A stretch of 64,000 nucleotides of DNA from Panonychus citri (lineage: Eukaryota > Arthropoda > Arachnida > Trombidiformes > Tetranychidae), in assembly GCF_014898815.1 (NCBI RefSeq), contig NW_026515539.1, positions 1,426,001-1,490,000 of the forward strand. Reading direction: 5' to 3'. The notes below the pieces were generated by a model. That model ran no database searches and was not told the origin of the DNA. It saw only the letters and a list, made by a program, of their open reading frames with translations. This document shows positions 25,801 to 39,300 of the stretch, one piece after another. The position numbers and the translations under genes are program-made. Position 1 is the stretch's first letter. Each line of letters starts with the position of its first letter.

Positions 25801-28800
25801 CTACAATTCTTATTCTCATGAAGATGATGAAATCAGATGAATTATGATCTGAGAAAGAAAATTTTCCAGGGTTACATGAGAACTAAGAATCAGAAACAAA
25901 GGATCTTTGTCTTATATACCTACTAGGATGAGTCTCTCTCTCTCCCTGTGTATTGATCATGCTGATAAAAATGCTCTCGGGTAAAAGTTGAGTGTAAATA
26001 ATCACGTTGGTAAATTCAATTCCGATGAAGATGATAACGATAACGATAACTATTCAGAGCTATAAATTGTGTGATTGGCAAAAGTTTCTCGTTCTCATTC
26101 AATTGGCCAATTGAATGGAAGTGAATTGTTTGTTAGAATTATGAAAACGAGGTGAAGAAAACAGAGAAAAAATTCTCTACATTTTGAACATTATGATAAT
26201 CATCATCATCTCCTCAATAACAGTAGAGATGATGATGATGATGCTAGAGGATAAAATGATAATAGTGAATTCAAAAAAAAAATTATTGGTTCAAAAGAAA
26301 TGTACGAATATGAAAAGATAAGCATTTTCAGGTTGAATCAGAATCATGAAGAAAAAAATATCGTAACTATGAATCTGAAACTCATTGAATTTTTACCTAT
26401 TTCGGGGGTAATAATCATGATAATATTACTTCTTATTCATGGAGGTAAAATCAATCGTTTGGTTAACAATTTAAATCAGTTTTGTGTTTCAATTCATGTT
26501 GCGAATGTAAAATTTTGTTAAGAACTTTTTTCTTCACCAACAAATTGAAAGTTTCCACCAGTGATTCAGATTCCAAATTCAGAGGAGCAAAGATGAGGAT
26601 GAAGACAAAAGAAGGAAAGAGAGAGAGAGAGAGAAAAGAATAGGGGTAGATAAGTAGGAGGAGTAGGGTGGAAGGTGGAAAATCGATAATATTATATTAG
26701 AATAAATCTTCTTCCAGATTCGAGTTGAGGACTCTCTCTCTCTCTCTCTCTTTCACTCTCTATTTCATAAGAAATCGTTTTCCTCTTTTCTGAATTTTGT
26801 TTCCAGATCATTATTATTATCAGATTAGTAATCTTTCAACTCATTATCATGCACAAAAGTTTCATCATCATGGTGCCTGAAATTGAGCTGATTATGATGA
26901 TTACCATTATATTGTATTGACTTTTTTATGGTCAAGTTTTCATTTGAAAAATGAAAATTTCAGTCATGAAATTGAATCACAGAATTTGCAAAAAGATTAT
27001 TCGATTTTTCTTCATCATTAACATGATTATCATCATCATTTCATGATAATATCATTATTCTTATTTGAATTGTAATTCTAAACATTCTTGTGATTCTATT
27101 GAAACGAAATGATAATTGACTTAAGTTTTTTTTCTCCTCATCTTCTTATACTCTTCAAGAGAATGAATTTTTTTTCTCTTCCTTTTTATCTTCTATCCCA
27201 TTCTGTAGATATAACAACAAACTCTTGAAAGAATCAGAATCATGAACTATTTCAAGTGCTCATTACATCTTATATATTACATTTATCATCTTCATTCTCA
27301 TTCTCATCTTCATCATCATTACTATTACCAACCCTTGATAACGATCATAATGATAAAAAAGATTAGATTTGTTTGCTTATCATCAGAATCAGAATCAGAA
27401 TCTATTGACAAAAAGATAATGAAAAGAAGCAGAAAAATGCAAAAATATGATGATGATCATGATGATATTCAGCATAATATTGACATCATCATCATCACCA
27501 TGATGATGAAAAAGTGATGTTGGTTTTCTATCTTCATATTAATAGAAAACTGGATTCTCATGAGGTCATTCTTGGCATAACTTTCACTCTTTTCTCTCTC
27601 TCATCATCATCATCATCCTTCAATTCTGTATGGTAATGATTATCTTCATCATTGTGAAAATATTAATATAAGTTTTTTCCATGAAGATATCGTTTCCCTG
27701 TGACTGAGCTAAGTGCTCATTAAATATTCTGAATGATACTTGGAGCCATTGAAATTTATCCCTTTGATTCAACATATGATGGAATTTAAAATTACCATGG
27801 ATTATATTTATCATGGTAATCACTTTTATGTAACAAATTATATTAACTCCCATTGGCTACTATTATTATCCACTCATTTAAATTTACAGATTGAACTCAG
27901 ATTATGATTCATAAGAGATTCAAGTAAATTGTAAGTTCATGTTCATGTCAACAATTCAAATGCTCACCAATTTAATATTTATCTCAATTGGTTGAAGATA
28001 AAGTTGAGAATTTAGTACAACTAATCATCATGATAACTGTAAATTCACAACTTTGACTAGAATGAACTTTTTACTCCTAATTTTTTATTATCTATAACGA
28101 TCATGATAATCTGATTTGACGAATCAGAGTTTGGTTAAAGTCTCACGGAGAAGATAGCAAATGATGAGGTTTATAATGATGAATAAGATGATTAAATGAG
28201 AGAGAGAGATAGATAGATAGATAGATAGAGAAAGAGAGAAAGTTTGACAAAAGTATTAAGAAAGAATAGTACAAAGTTTATCATCATTGATGGAGAGAAA
28301 AATGAAGAAAATTTCATGATAATCATGAGATGGTTTGGATAATATGGTGTGTATGTGACATAAAGAAAAGGGAAATGAAGATTAAGAAAAAAAGATGAAG
28401 ATAAGTTTGACATTGAAGAAGAGTAATGAGACTGATGAAGATCCATGAGGGTGATGATGATGATAAGATGATAGATTGATAGATAATAATAAGTGATAAT
28501 GAACTTACCATCTTCATCGAGAGTGACTACATCACCTTTCTCACGGAATCTAACCTTAAGATTTTGCTTGATTACCCCTGAAGCGATACCTGGAACTGAC
28601 CTGGCCAATGAGACCTCATGATTCTTGAAATAAGGATCACAGTCCCAATGAGGTTCAATCATGGTTCCATCAATTTCTGCTCTATGTTGAAGGCGAATGT
28701 CCATCCGTCGATTATACCTTCCCGGTCCCACTTTGACCTGATCAGGTTCGGTTACCGATTGATTATGGAAAACACAGAAAACATGCCAAATGGAATCAGG

Positions 28801-29663
28801 ATCGGATGAGTTTTTATTGCAATTCTTGTAACCCTGATTTGACATTATCCTTTCACCCACCATGCAAAATGTGTCGGGTGTCCCATTGTAGTTGATAAAG
28901 ACACCAAAGTAAATGCTAAAAATGGACAACAGGCAAATAGCCAGGGCAAAGGGAGCCACCTTGGATACAAATTTAACCCCAATGAAAACAATTCCCACCG
29001 AGATGATTAAAATAATTGTCCCATAGAATCGTATATTATGATAGAGGATTGATTGTTCATTGAGATCACCGAAAAGTGCAAATTCAGGTGCAATATATTT
29101 CAATATAATCTCAATGGCTCCGGTAATGTACATGGCACCAGCAACGCCGGTGGCAAGGAAGAAAAGTACACCCACCGCTCCACCAAATTCCGGTCCAAGT
29201 GCCCTTGAGATCATAAAATATGACCCACCCGCTGGAACTATACCATTGGTTGCGATGGCGGAAAGGGAAATGGATGTGCAAAAGGTAACAGAACAACAGA
29301 TAAAAACAATTAGAAACGCCGCTGGTACACCGGCGGTACCTACAATCCAAACCATTCGGATGAAAAGGATAACACCAAAAATATTCTGTATACAGGGAAG
29401 GTAAACACCCGCTATGGTTCCCAATTGTGCCCCACCACCTCCGCCGCCGCCCTCTTTTCCAGGCTCATTGGGATCACTTCCCTCCTTACTGGGTAAAGGC
29501 AGATAATTGTAATTGGCCAATTTGGATAAAATAGTTGACACGGCGGGTCTTTCATTCGGCTCCTCACCATAGAGATACATATTCTTACCACTGGAACCAT
29601 CTTTTTCTGAACCCTGGTCATCCTTACATGATACACTCATCATCATGGCTTCACCTTTTTCAC
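7871..29663 (-). CDS. kcc: K-Cl cotransporter (SLC12A4-7 / kazachoc-like), five exons; apparent frameshift in last exon
   Basis: Exons in transcript order: 29663-28509, 22280-21632, 20434-19920, 17504-16700 and 8119-7871; every junction is GT-AG and joins in phase (first four junctions 1/2, 2/1, 1/2, 2/1). Product about 1120 residues, normal for KCCs. Exon 1 holds the cytoplasmic N-terminus, TM1-5 ('YLPCIQNIFGVILFIRMVW', 'ATNGIVPAGGSYFMISR', 'LGPEFGGAVG') and the large Cys-containing extracellular loop; exon 2 TM6-11 ('GSNRSGDLKD', 'SIPVGTI'); exon 3 TM12 and 'SSWYYAL', 'YIEYRGAEKEWGDG', 'LKAGKGLTLV'; exon 4 the C-terminal domain. KCCs export K+ and Cl- together, setting cell volume and neuronal chloride. 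Two inhibitory WNK-SPAK/OSR1 threonine sites are kept: 'YTYERTLRMEQR' and 'RRMNTAVKLNE'. In the last exon the frame breaks after 'TEGLDK' (near 7920): one base appears missing, after which another frame reads the family's C-terminus 'VRGGGREVITIYS' to TAA at 7873-7871. Uncorrected, the frame ends at 7819 with an unrelated tail. The start is unresolved: the exon opens at an acceptor (29663) with the first in-frame ATG triplets near 29647, or uses an upstream exon (see 42791). Confidence 0.95.
8120..16699 (-). other. KCC intron 5 (8.6 kb)
   Basis: Bounded by donor CC|GTAAGT (16700/16699) and acceptor TCAG (8120-8123). Filled with AT-rich low-complexity DNA: a GAT run at about 8373-8389, TC-rich stretches near 11800-11835 and 12640-12665, and many ATCATGAT-type palindromes. 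Short open stretches on both strands (for example 10298-10492, 12530-12751, 12780-13100, 11857-12231) are repeat-rich and show no family resemblance. Poly-GAAC/GTTC words occur near 16241. Confidence 0.8.
8373..8389. repeat. (GAT)n microsatellite
   Basis: Uninterrupted ATGATGATGATGATGAT, one of the cleaner trinucleotide tracts inside a KCC intron; weaker copies are scattered through 8.2-8.5 kb. Confidence 0.8.
17505..19919 (-). other. KCC intron 4 (2.4 kb)
   Basis: Lies between the exon ending 'SAGLG' (donor at 19919) and the exon beginning 'GLKHNTILLGWP' (acceptor 17505-17506). AT-rich with a short GAT run near 18668-18682. A small open stretch at 18410-18655 (+) has a hydrophobic middle but no recognisable family and is treated as chance. 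Confidence 0.8.
20435..21631 (-). other. KCC intron 3 (1.2 kb)
   Basis: Between 'KYYHW' (codon TG|G split across the junction) and 'SLSMTGVFL'. AT-rich, with a minus-strand open stretch 21511-21152 of no recognised family and an A8-GTTC motif at 21227-21238. Nothing else seen. Confidence 0.8.
26732..26750. repeat. (CT)n microsatellite
   Basis: Uninterrupted CT units in KCC intron 2; a nearby (GA)n tract at about 26620-26635 is its reverse-complement type. Confidence 0.85.
28199..28230. repeat. Compound (GA)n-(GATA)n microsatellite
   Basis: GA units passing into about six GATA units and back to GA, about 280 bases inside KCC intron 2 from its donor. Confidence 0.85.
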
Positions 29664-31366
29664 CTAAAAACAAAGGAGAGAGAAAGAAAAATTTTCCATG
29701 TATTAATTTAAATTCACTAATTCATTGGTTTCGTGGATCAATCAATTGTGATTATCATACCGTTAATCTAATCTAAAGTTAATTTAATGAGAAAACAAAA
29801 AAAGTAAACCAGGTTATCATATATTCATCGCATTCCCTGAGCATCCATACAAGTTCTGAATGATTAACTAATATCATTATAAAGATGATATATTATGTAT
29901 CAAACTTTAATTCCATTCGTTAATTGTAATAATAATATTACTTGAAACATTGATCATGTTTTTGGTAATCAAAGTGATGGTTAAGAAAAAAAAATGAGAC
30001 GTAACTTTAACTTTTCCTAAATAATAATAATTTAGTTATACTCATGATAATATCATATTTAGAATTCACAATTCATGTAATTCCTTAGAATATTTATCAT
30101 TATTATCCAGATCACTAAAAGGATAAAGTTCTGTCTTGAAAGGTTACTAATATTCATTTTTTTCTCATTGAAATTGTCGTCGCAACGAAATTAAAAGATT
30201 GGGATTGAAAACTATTTCATATTGATTATGATTCAGAAATTGAGAGAATCAGATACAAAACATAAACATGATTGTTGTCAAATGAAACATTTCATTGATA
30301 TTCATCTGAATCAATCTGTATCTGAATCATTCGTGACTCAGGGTGGGAGATAAATTCAACCTCAATGTCAGAAACATTTTCTGTTGAATAATTTAATTCA
30401 TTTATTTCAACTTCATCTCATCTTCAATCAACATTTACTTTTGAAACTATTTTCCTTTTCTTCCCCTGCAATCATCATGAATAAGAGTTAGAAATCATTA
30501 CCGTTGTGATAATATTAAATGGAATCGCCCTCAGGGCAACAAAGATAACAAATAGGAAGGAGGTAAAAATATTTATATTTATATGATTTTGCTAATGATT
30601 AAAATCAGTAAATTATTTAGCAATTAACATGTTCATGTTATGATGATAATCAATTTATATGAAGATGATCAGATAACAGGAAGTGTGGTAATATTAGTAA
30701 AACAAAATTGTAAGCAAAAACTTTGAGCATTCAACAGATTCAAATGAAAGTTCATGAAGATATCAGATGATATCGATTCATGGTATCGATCACAAGGTGG
30801 AAACGGAAGTCGATGTCGGATTGCAAGAAGGAAAATCTTTCAAATTGTTCTCTTCTTCCACTTTTAAGTGAAAGTAAATATCCTTCTTTTTTTCCACCAA
30901 ATTCTGGTTGAAAAAAAGAAAAGATCGAATAATAATAATGAAATCGAAGAACAAAAAAATATGTTGGAACTTTTTTCTTTCATCAAGTAAATAATGTTAA
31001 CTCTTAATCTATTAATATTATTGACCAGGAAGAGAAAAAGATGAAATCGGAATCTCAAAGAAAAATAAAGTTCGAGTTTTGTTTACATGAGACTTACACT
31101 AGAACTTTTTTTTTAAATTTAGATTTTCATCATCTACATGATATCGTTCATCCTCCACCCACCTCACCGCATCTTCTTTTGTTTTGACAATGAAGATGAT
31201 AAATAAAGAAGAAGAAGAAAAATAAATGACAAGAAACAAACAAAAAGTTAAATGTTTGAATATAAATGTAAAGAAAAAGACAAAACCTTTGGAAACAAAA
31301 AGTTCCAACCCAGGGTAATAAGAATACATGGAGAAAATGAATTTCTAACATCACCATGATAATAAT

Positions 31367-31370
<4 letters not shown>

Positions 31371-31396
<26 letters not shown>
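31371..31396. repeat. (AG)n microsatellite
   Basis: Thirteen uninterrupted AG units following an ATA-rich run. Confidence 0.9.
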
Positions 31397-31397
<1 letters not shown>

Positions 31398-32981
31398 TGA
31401 AAGTGAAAGGTTGGAAATACAAACAACAAAATGATTACAAATCGAGTTGAGTGTAGGAATTAAGTGTTAGTGTGTAAGTGATTTTCAATTCGACGAAGTG
31501 TAAGAAAAGCAAAAAAAAAAGTTCTAACGAAAAAAAATACAACGATAGAACTTTTTTCTTCCTCTTTCAGTAAACATGTTATTAGCATTTAGTGTTACCT
31601 GTTTTACTGAGTGAGTTTATCTGATGATGATCATCATGTTATCCGAATGGAAACAGATTGACAAATGTCAATAAAACGATTCCAATTCCAACATGTTCAA
31701 CAATCAACTAATCACTAAGTGTGTTAATTGCTTCAAGTGGGAAGGAAAAAGTTTCCCCTTAATCATTACAAATGTTATCATGCATTTTTTACCAAGGTAA
31801 CAATTTCAGTTTCACCTGATTGATTAACGGTTACGATAAAAAAAACTACTCACAATTTGTGATTAATCTCATTCATCTTTATCCTCTGTCTCTCCCACTC
31901 CTGCACCTTAGCATTTCAATGCTCCCACCCTATCATGTCAAAAGTGAATTTATTGAACAATTTATCATGATTATGAACAATGAGAGAGGCAAAAATATGA
32001 TTAGATTATAAAATTTGATTAAAAAAAACGGTTCATAAAACGATTAACATTAAATATTAACCTTAATCTAATTCCTGGTGCTAACCCTTTAATTTAATTA
32101 GATTGTCAATAATTTAACACGATAAACAACAATCTAGTGATTAACCTGATAATCAAGATGAATTAATTGCTCCTCAGTTGTTAGGACAAAAAATAAATTA
32201 ATAGTTGTTGAAAAAAGTTCATTGATTAGTTGATTTTCAGGATTACCTCTGGTTTGTAAAATACAAAATGTACAATTTAATTGTGAATTCATATTAATCA
32301 TGAATGATTGATGAAATAATTTGATTTCAATCATGATAAAAGAAAGTCAATTGAAATTCATGGATTGCAAATATTTCATGGATTTTATGATTACATGAAT
32401 GATAAACTACATGAGATTTGAGAGATTCAGCTGAGAAACTGAGTTTCACCTGAAACTTTATTTTCTTATGCAGAAAACTGAATCATGGATTCTCATGCAA
32501 TAACCTGATTATTATTATTATTACCATGATAATAAATGAACACAATTTTGATTCTGTCTCCTTTAAGTGTATATATTATATGCATGTTAGAATCTAACGA
32601 AATCAATTTCAAAAGATGAAATTGTGAATATATTTCATGAACATGAATCAATCTGAACTTTTTTTTACTATGAATATAAAGGTAAATGAAGTCCCATGGA
32701 TTCCAATCAATTTCAAGTTCAATTCGATTTTATATCCTGGCAATTTATCTCACCTTTGGAATCCCAGAACCGACCACTGAACAAATATACATATTCCTAG
32801 AATCCTAAGTAAGTTAATTTCTAACTTTCTAAGTCGATTCCATGAAAAGAGTAAGGAAGAAAGAAAGAGAGAGAGAGAAAGGAAGAGACCCATGAAGATA
32901 AGTCTCACGAAACTCATGACAATGATGATAGATTAAGGAGATTATTCAGATTCTGATGAAATAGGAAAATGTACAATGCAA

Positions 32982-33002
32982 AGAGAGAGAGAGAGAGAGA
33001 AG
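32982..33002. repeat. (AG)n microsatellite
   Basis: About ten uninterrupted AG units; a degenerate GA/GAAA tract lies about 120 bases upstream (32857-32886). Confidence 0.85.
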
Positions 33003-36000
33003 GTTAAATTCATGTTGAATCATGAAGCATAAATGATAAGCTTGAGAAGAAGATGATGAAAGATGAATAGACGAGAATAGAGCTCGAGAACAGTATTCGA
33101 AATCTGAAAATGAAAGAATGAATCAGATATTCTCTATTCCATCTTATTCTTCATCTGAAACTTGCAACGAGATAATATTTTTCACCTCAAGAGTTTCATT
33201 CAGTTATCTATTTTTTATCCTGATCACCATTATCTTCATGAATGTTACATCCTCTCCCTTTTCATCATCGGTTATCATCTTTATGTACCTAAAACTTTAA
33301 TCCCATTTTTGTATCTTGATGTAATATCAAGATGATTAACATGATGATCAATGATTATCAATAGAAACCATAGAAAAAGATAAAAAATTTCCTTCTTTTA
33401 CTTTCAATCTCAAATTCATTTATGCAAATTATCATTATGATCGTGATTAACTTGATTATTATTGATTAAACAATGGTTTCTCAATCAGCGATATCATTAA
33501 TATTCATTATGATTGTGATTAACTTGATTTCCTCTTATTGATTAAGAGTTTTTTCAATCTCTCTCTCTCTCACTCTTCCTTTCTTTGAATTTATCGTTTA
33601 TTGTGATTACTTTTAATTGTTATTTTACCTCAGCTAATTAAGATCAAGGTATCAGTTTTTATTGGTAAACAGATGATGATGCTAACAATTTATTATTATT
33701 GGTTAGATAAATGATTCTGCTAAATGAATAGGAATTCTCAGAGATGAAGAAAAGGTCAGCGGAAAAAAAGTTCTAATACTTGGAACATTGTTTCTCTCTC
33801 AATTTCTGTGTCACAATAAGAAAAACTAATCAACAATTAATTTATCAATAGTTACCATCCAGGCTCCATCATCATCCTCATTATAATCATCATCAGTATT
33901 CAAATTAATGTGTTATCATTAATTTAATACAAGGAGAGAGAGAAAAAAAAAATGTTCCAACATTTTGGAAACTTTTCTCCTTCATCCTCATGAGTAGTTT
34001 TTCATGGTGATGGTAGAGGATAATGATAATGATGAATATTGGAACAATTCAGATTTTTCTTCCTCTATTTTCATCATCATCCTTATCCTCATCTTCGTTC
34101 ATCTAATTTCGATACAAAAGAGAAGTGAAAAAAATCAATAGTTTCTATTGATTGGCAGGCAACTGTGAGTCATTCACTGAATCATTTCATGAGATGTTTT
34201 CAGAACCATGGGAATCTGCAAGTTTCAAAATGAAGAGGAAAGAAGAAGATGAAGAAAGAAAAAGATGGAGAGAGACAAAGAAGATGAAGATAACGATAAT
34301 GAAAGAGATGAGGATGATAAAGATGCTGAATCATTGGTTGGATAAATTGATCAGGTTTAGGACAATTGAATAGCTACTTGATGTAACTCTTACTATTGTG
34401 AAACGATGAAGATGAAGATGAAAAATTAAGAAGATGAGGATGATGTGTAATGAGAAAAGGATATTTACCAATCAGGTAGTGGAAAAAAACAACAACCCAC
34501 TCTCAACCTTTTCCTCTTCCACCTTACAAAGTAAAGTTAATGGTTCTCAATCAACTGATCATCAATGATGAAAATCAAGTTAACTAAACTATTAGAATCA
34601 TTATCAAACCTTTTCATTTGTATCCAATCATTGATTATGATGGTGAACGAGATGAAAGATTAATCCGATTTACTGATTTAAATTGAAGCTATTGGAATCA
34701 CCATCTATCTCCCTAGTTAAATCATTCACTTGTATTTAATTATCACCCTTACAATGTAAACAATTAAGAGGTAAAATAAATATGATTGATTTAATTAGTT
34801 GACGGTTTAACAAGTTCATCAATGGTTGATTGATTTGCTTCATTGTCTTTATCAAGATTAACAATCAATGATTTAAATATCCATCCCTGGTAAATGGTGA
34901 TGATGATAATGATAATATTAATGATGATAAAGAAAGAGGATAAATGATGATGATGAAATATTGCTTAGTTTGCTTATTGATCAACATTGGCATCAGAAAA
35001 TGATGTAATCATGAAACTGAATTGGAATCTGAGTTTTTTTTTGCTTCTCCAATCAAGAATTTCCATTTTCATGGGAAGAAATCATGATAATCATCATATT
35101 GTCATATCATATTATTATTATGATTCATTAGGTTTTCGAATCTCGAAAGCTTTAATTGAATTCGAGGCAAAAATGTTCTAATACCCTTTTCTTTATCATC
35201 AGATTGATTTTCTCAGTTTTCATATTCATGGTTTTTATTGTTTGAGAAAAATTTAATTTAATCTTAATCAAAACCACGATCAGGATTAACACCACAAATC
35301 AATCGTGATCAGAATGAATTAAACTCGTAACTTGATTAATAAACTTTTACCAAGTTTCTAATGAAATTTATTGATTGACAGAAAACTTTTCCAAAAGGTT
35401 TTCGATTTCACGGAAATTGACAAAACCTTTGATTACAATCAATAGATTGAAATCCAAATAATATTTAATTACTAAATTTAAACAAATAAAAAAATATCTG
35501 ATTGTTAACTTGATTCAATGGAGTTAAAATTTGACTCAAGATTTAATTGTTTTCCTGTTTAATTAACTATTGTGACCTTTAAACTTGTAGCAAGAAAGGA
35601 TAATGAAAACAATTAACTCACTAATTGTGAGCATTGAAAAGGTTAATTCAATCAGATTGAATCTTTAATTCAATCATTAGATCTAAATACAGGTAACATC
35701 AGGTAAGACTCGGTAACCAGGAAGTGCTTTAAGGTATAAGATTTTTTGTCTGTGGAATAAAAAAAAATGATAATTGATGTAAAAGTAACAGGATGACGAT
35801 AAAGAACCATGAATGACATTCATTTGAAATCTGTTCATCACCAGAATCAGAATAATCTGAAATATATTCACCAGAGTTGAGAAACAAAATGAGCAAAAAA
35901 TAATCTCATCAATGTCATTGGTAAGAGATGAAAACTTTTTCAAGTTTTATCACTTTTACAACTTAATCACTTTTTTCGTGATTCTAATTATTAATATTAA

Positions 36001-36363
36001 TCATTCATCAAGAACTTTATTTGTTTGTTATACTGAATGCATAAAAATATATTTGAATTAATCAGAGATTCTCATTGGGAATCATGTTAGTTGAACTCAC
36101 TCACAAGTCATCAAGTAAAACGAGAATCAGCCAAATGAAAAGATGAAAAAAATTCATCGAAATCATTTTTTTTTTAATGAACTTTAATCACGAAAATATA
36201 ATATTCTTATATTATCTCATCATCACTCCCAATTATCATCGTGTCTGTATCATGTCCCTATGATTTATACTGGCAGCACACCCAAAGTATATCAAATATG
36301 AACTGAATCATGAGTATCAGATGAAGAGTATCACTGAACTTTTTTCTTTTCCATGGAGACAGA

Positions 36364-36390
36364 AGAGAGAGAGAGAGAGAGAGAGAGAGA
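36364..36390. repeat. (GA)n microsatellite
   Basis: Thirteen uninterrupted GA units, 18 bases after a GAAC-T6-C motif at 36336-36346. Confidence 0.9.
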
Positions 36391-39300
36391 TTCTCCATTT
36401 TTCTGAGTTACCTTGAACCTCATCATTCAACTTTACATCCTCATCTTTTATCATTATCATCATAACATTAACTCTCACATAATAACAGAAAAGATCACAT
36501 CATCATTATTATTCAGAATTCTGAGAGTTTTCAGAACTTTTTTTCTTCTTCTTCATGAATTGTGTTCCTTATACACATCTACATGTATAGTATTTGTGAT
36601 AATAATAATACATTTTGTATCAATTCATTTACTTTACCAAAAGTGACAAAATTTCATCTTTTCTCATACATGTATATATAAAATATTAGCTGACGAAAAT
36701 GTTGATAAAGACAATCAACCGATTATCATGATAGTGTTACAAACATGAATCCCTGAAAAAATATTCTGGTTCAAATGATAATCATCTGGTTAACTATTAG
36801 ATGTTGTATCTACATGATTAGATTTCATTCATTTTTGTTACTTAATTTCCGTTTCCTCTAATTATTTAACAGTTTATCTATTGTTTAAGCTTCAATTCCT
36901 GATATGATGTTAATCTCTGAATCTTTATCCCCTTTTTCTGAGCATTCCCATGAATCATGATCAACGTTCATTTCGTGAGTTGAACAAGGAAACCAACAAT
37001 TATTTATGCTTCATTGTTAATCATCATCATGCTTTGAACGTGATTAATTGAATAATTAAATGTACATTACAATCTAAATAATGGTCAGGAGTTTTTCTCG
37101 AATTAAACTAGAAAATTGTTCAGGTTCAAGTTTTCATCATTCTAATTACCCTGAAAAAAGGTAAAATCATTAAAGCGAATTGTTAACAATTAATTAACTT
37201 TTTTTCCCAATTTTCTCTAGACAATTTTTGAGATCATCTTCAGTTTCGCTCGGATTAATTTGCCGCTGGTTAAATGGAAGATCATAAAAAAGTTAATAAT
37301 CTGATTGGATATTTTTGTAATCAATCTTTCATCTCAATGGTCATCGCTATAATCTTGACCATCTTTCAATCTAATCAAGAGATGACCATCAACTTTCATT
37401 GTCTTTAGGTGGGAAAAGAAAAAAAATTTCTTCGTTTTTTTCATTTTCTAAAGATTCCTCAAGGATTCAAAGTAAATGTTGTTGTTGTTTTTCATCTTGC
37501 TACTCAGAAGAAGATGATGATCATGATGATGATCTTCCTCTTTTACTGTGTTCATCCTTTAAGCTATCATCATGATGATGATTATCATGAGACTTGACAT
37601 TTCTACCATGATGATTGGATGATAATTCTGGTGAAAACCTTGGCTAATGATAGATCAACTTTATGAAATGGCAAATCAACGGCTTCTATTTTTAAACCTT
37701 TAATTTAGTTTGATATAATTTGAACAAATTAACATTGACCAAAGGTTATTTAACCTAAATCACAATCATCATTTACTGGATTATCAACCAGATTAACCTG
37801 ATTTAGTTTTTGATAGCAATTTATATATAAATTTCATCTCTAATCACTTGGTATTACTGTTATAATTGTAGTGATCAAGGATTTGATTTTACTTTTTCGT
37901 GGATAAAAAAAAGGTTAATATCAATTAATTGTTACTTATTAATTATGTTTACTTTAGTTAATGGTTAGGATTATTTATTGATTTTTTTTTGTTCTTCCAC
38001 AATTAGAATCTCAATGACTTGACAATCAATCAATTTAATCAGTTGCATATTGATTTGATAATTACGATCTGATATCATTGTAGACAATTAAAATGTCAGC
38101 AATGATCATTGATAATCATTCCCAATCAATTGTTGAGTTAACAATTTGAAACACTGTCAATGTAATCAATACAAAGTATAACAGTAAACAAAAATATTGA
38201 AACCAAATCAATTGATTGTCGTGGAAATAAAATAAAACCATTTGAGTTAATATCATAATCATAATGATATATTGTTACCATTGGAACTTTTTTTTCCCAA
38301 AGACTAATTGTAAAAGTTAATTGTTAGTTAACAACATTGATTTTTTTTTTCTCGAAAAAGTCAATTTGGTGATTGTAATTAAGATGAAAAATTAATCAAT
38401 CATCAAATAAATCACACAATAGAAATATCAACTTTTCTTATTCACTTTCAACTGGAACCTGATTCAATCTCAAATCAACAATCAAATTGATGATTAATTG
38501 TCATGAAGTAGTTCAGATCTGATTTTATTCATTTTTTTTTGTCTTCATCTATTCAATGGGATAACTTTTTTTCAGGGTGAAGCTCATGTTATCCTGAGCT
38601 CAGTCATGTTATATTAAACTACTGGGAATTCAATTTCAATTCAGTTCTTTGGTATAAAAAAAAAAGTTCAACTGAACTTTTCATCTTCACATTTCCCCTG
38701 AAACTCACATGAGATATAAAACTAACATAAAATTCAGATAAATGGGTTAGCATCAGTTATATTTATGTGAATACATGGAAAGACACTGAACTGACCAGGA
38801 AAAAGATTCATGATGAAAAAAATTCTGGTTTTTATCATGAAATAAAAACAGACTCATCATCAATTTGATTCATGATTTAGACAGAAATAAAGATTCAATT
38901 CTTTGTCCTTCATTATTTAAATTAATCATCATGACAATTTGACCCTTAGAGTTTTATAATTAACTTGATTCATTCAACAATCAGAACAATTATATAAATT
39001 CATTGCAATTAAATAGTATCAATAGATTCAACTTTCAAATTTTTCAACTGAATTGATTTATCTGCTTATAAAGACAAAGATTATACTGAACAATTAATTG
39101 GCCAAATCCGTTAAGAGCTTTAATCATGATTGATTTAATTTCTGATTACGATCAATATTTAATATGAAATATTAAATTTAAAAGGAAGCAAATTTTTTGC
39201 TTTATTAGATTGAGATACTTATCAAAATTTCACCTAATTGTTGATTTATGCAAAATAGTTATCAAGAGTAACCTAATTACCACTCAAATGAGTTAATCTA

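Larger units (their letters stand above)
22281..28508 (-). other. KCC intron 2 (6.2 kb)
   Basis: Between 'TLDED' and 'RYLPDLPPY' (alanine codon split G|CT). Contains (TC)n at 26732-26750, GA/GATA repeats next to the donor (28199-28230) and dense GAT/ATC words between 26.8 and 27.6 kb. Open stretches at 27242-27517, 26300-26521 and 24735-24923 are low-complexity or unsupported. No gene recognised. Confidence 0.8.

Noticed and set aside
27242..27517. 91-codon plus-strand frame with His/Tyr and Asp/Ile runs
   Set aside because: Direct translation of CAT/GAT trinucleotide repeats in KCC intron 2.
29060..29404. Plus-strand 114-codon frame and minus-strand 79- and 74-codon frames over KCC exon 1
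   Set aside because: Shadows of the KCC coding sequence, whose own frame is strongly conserved.
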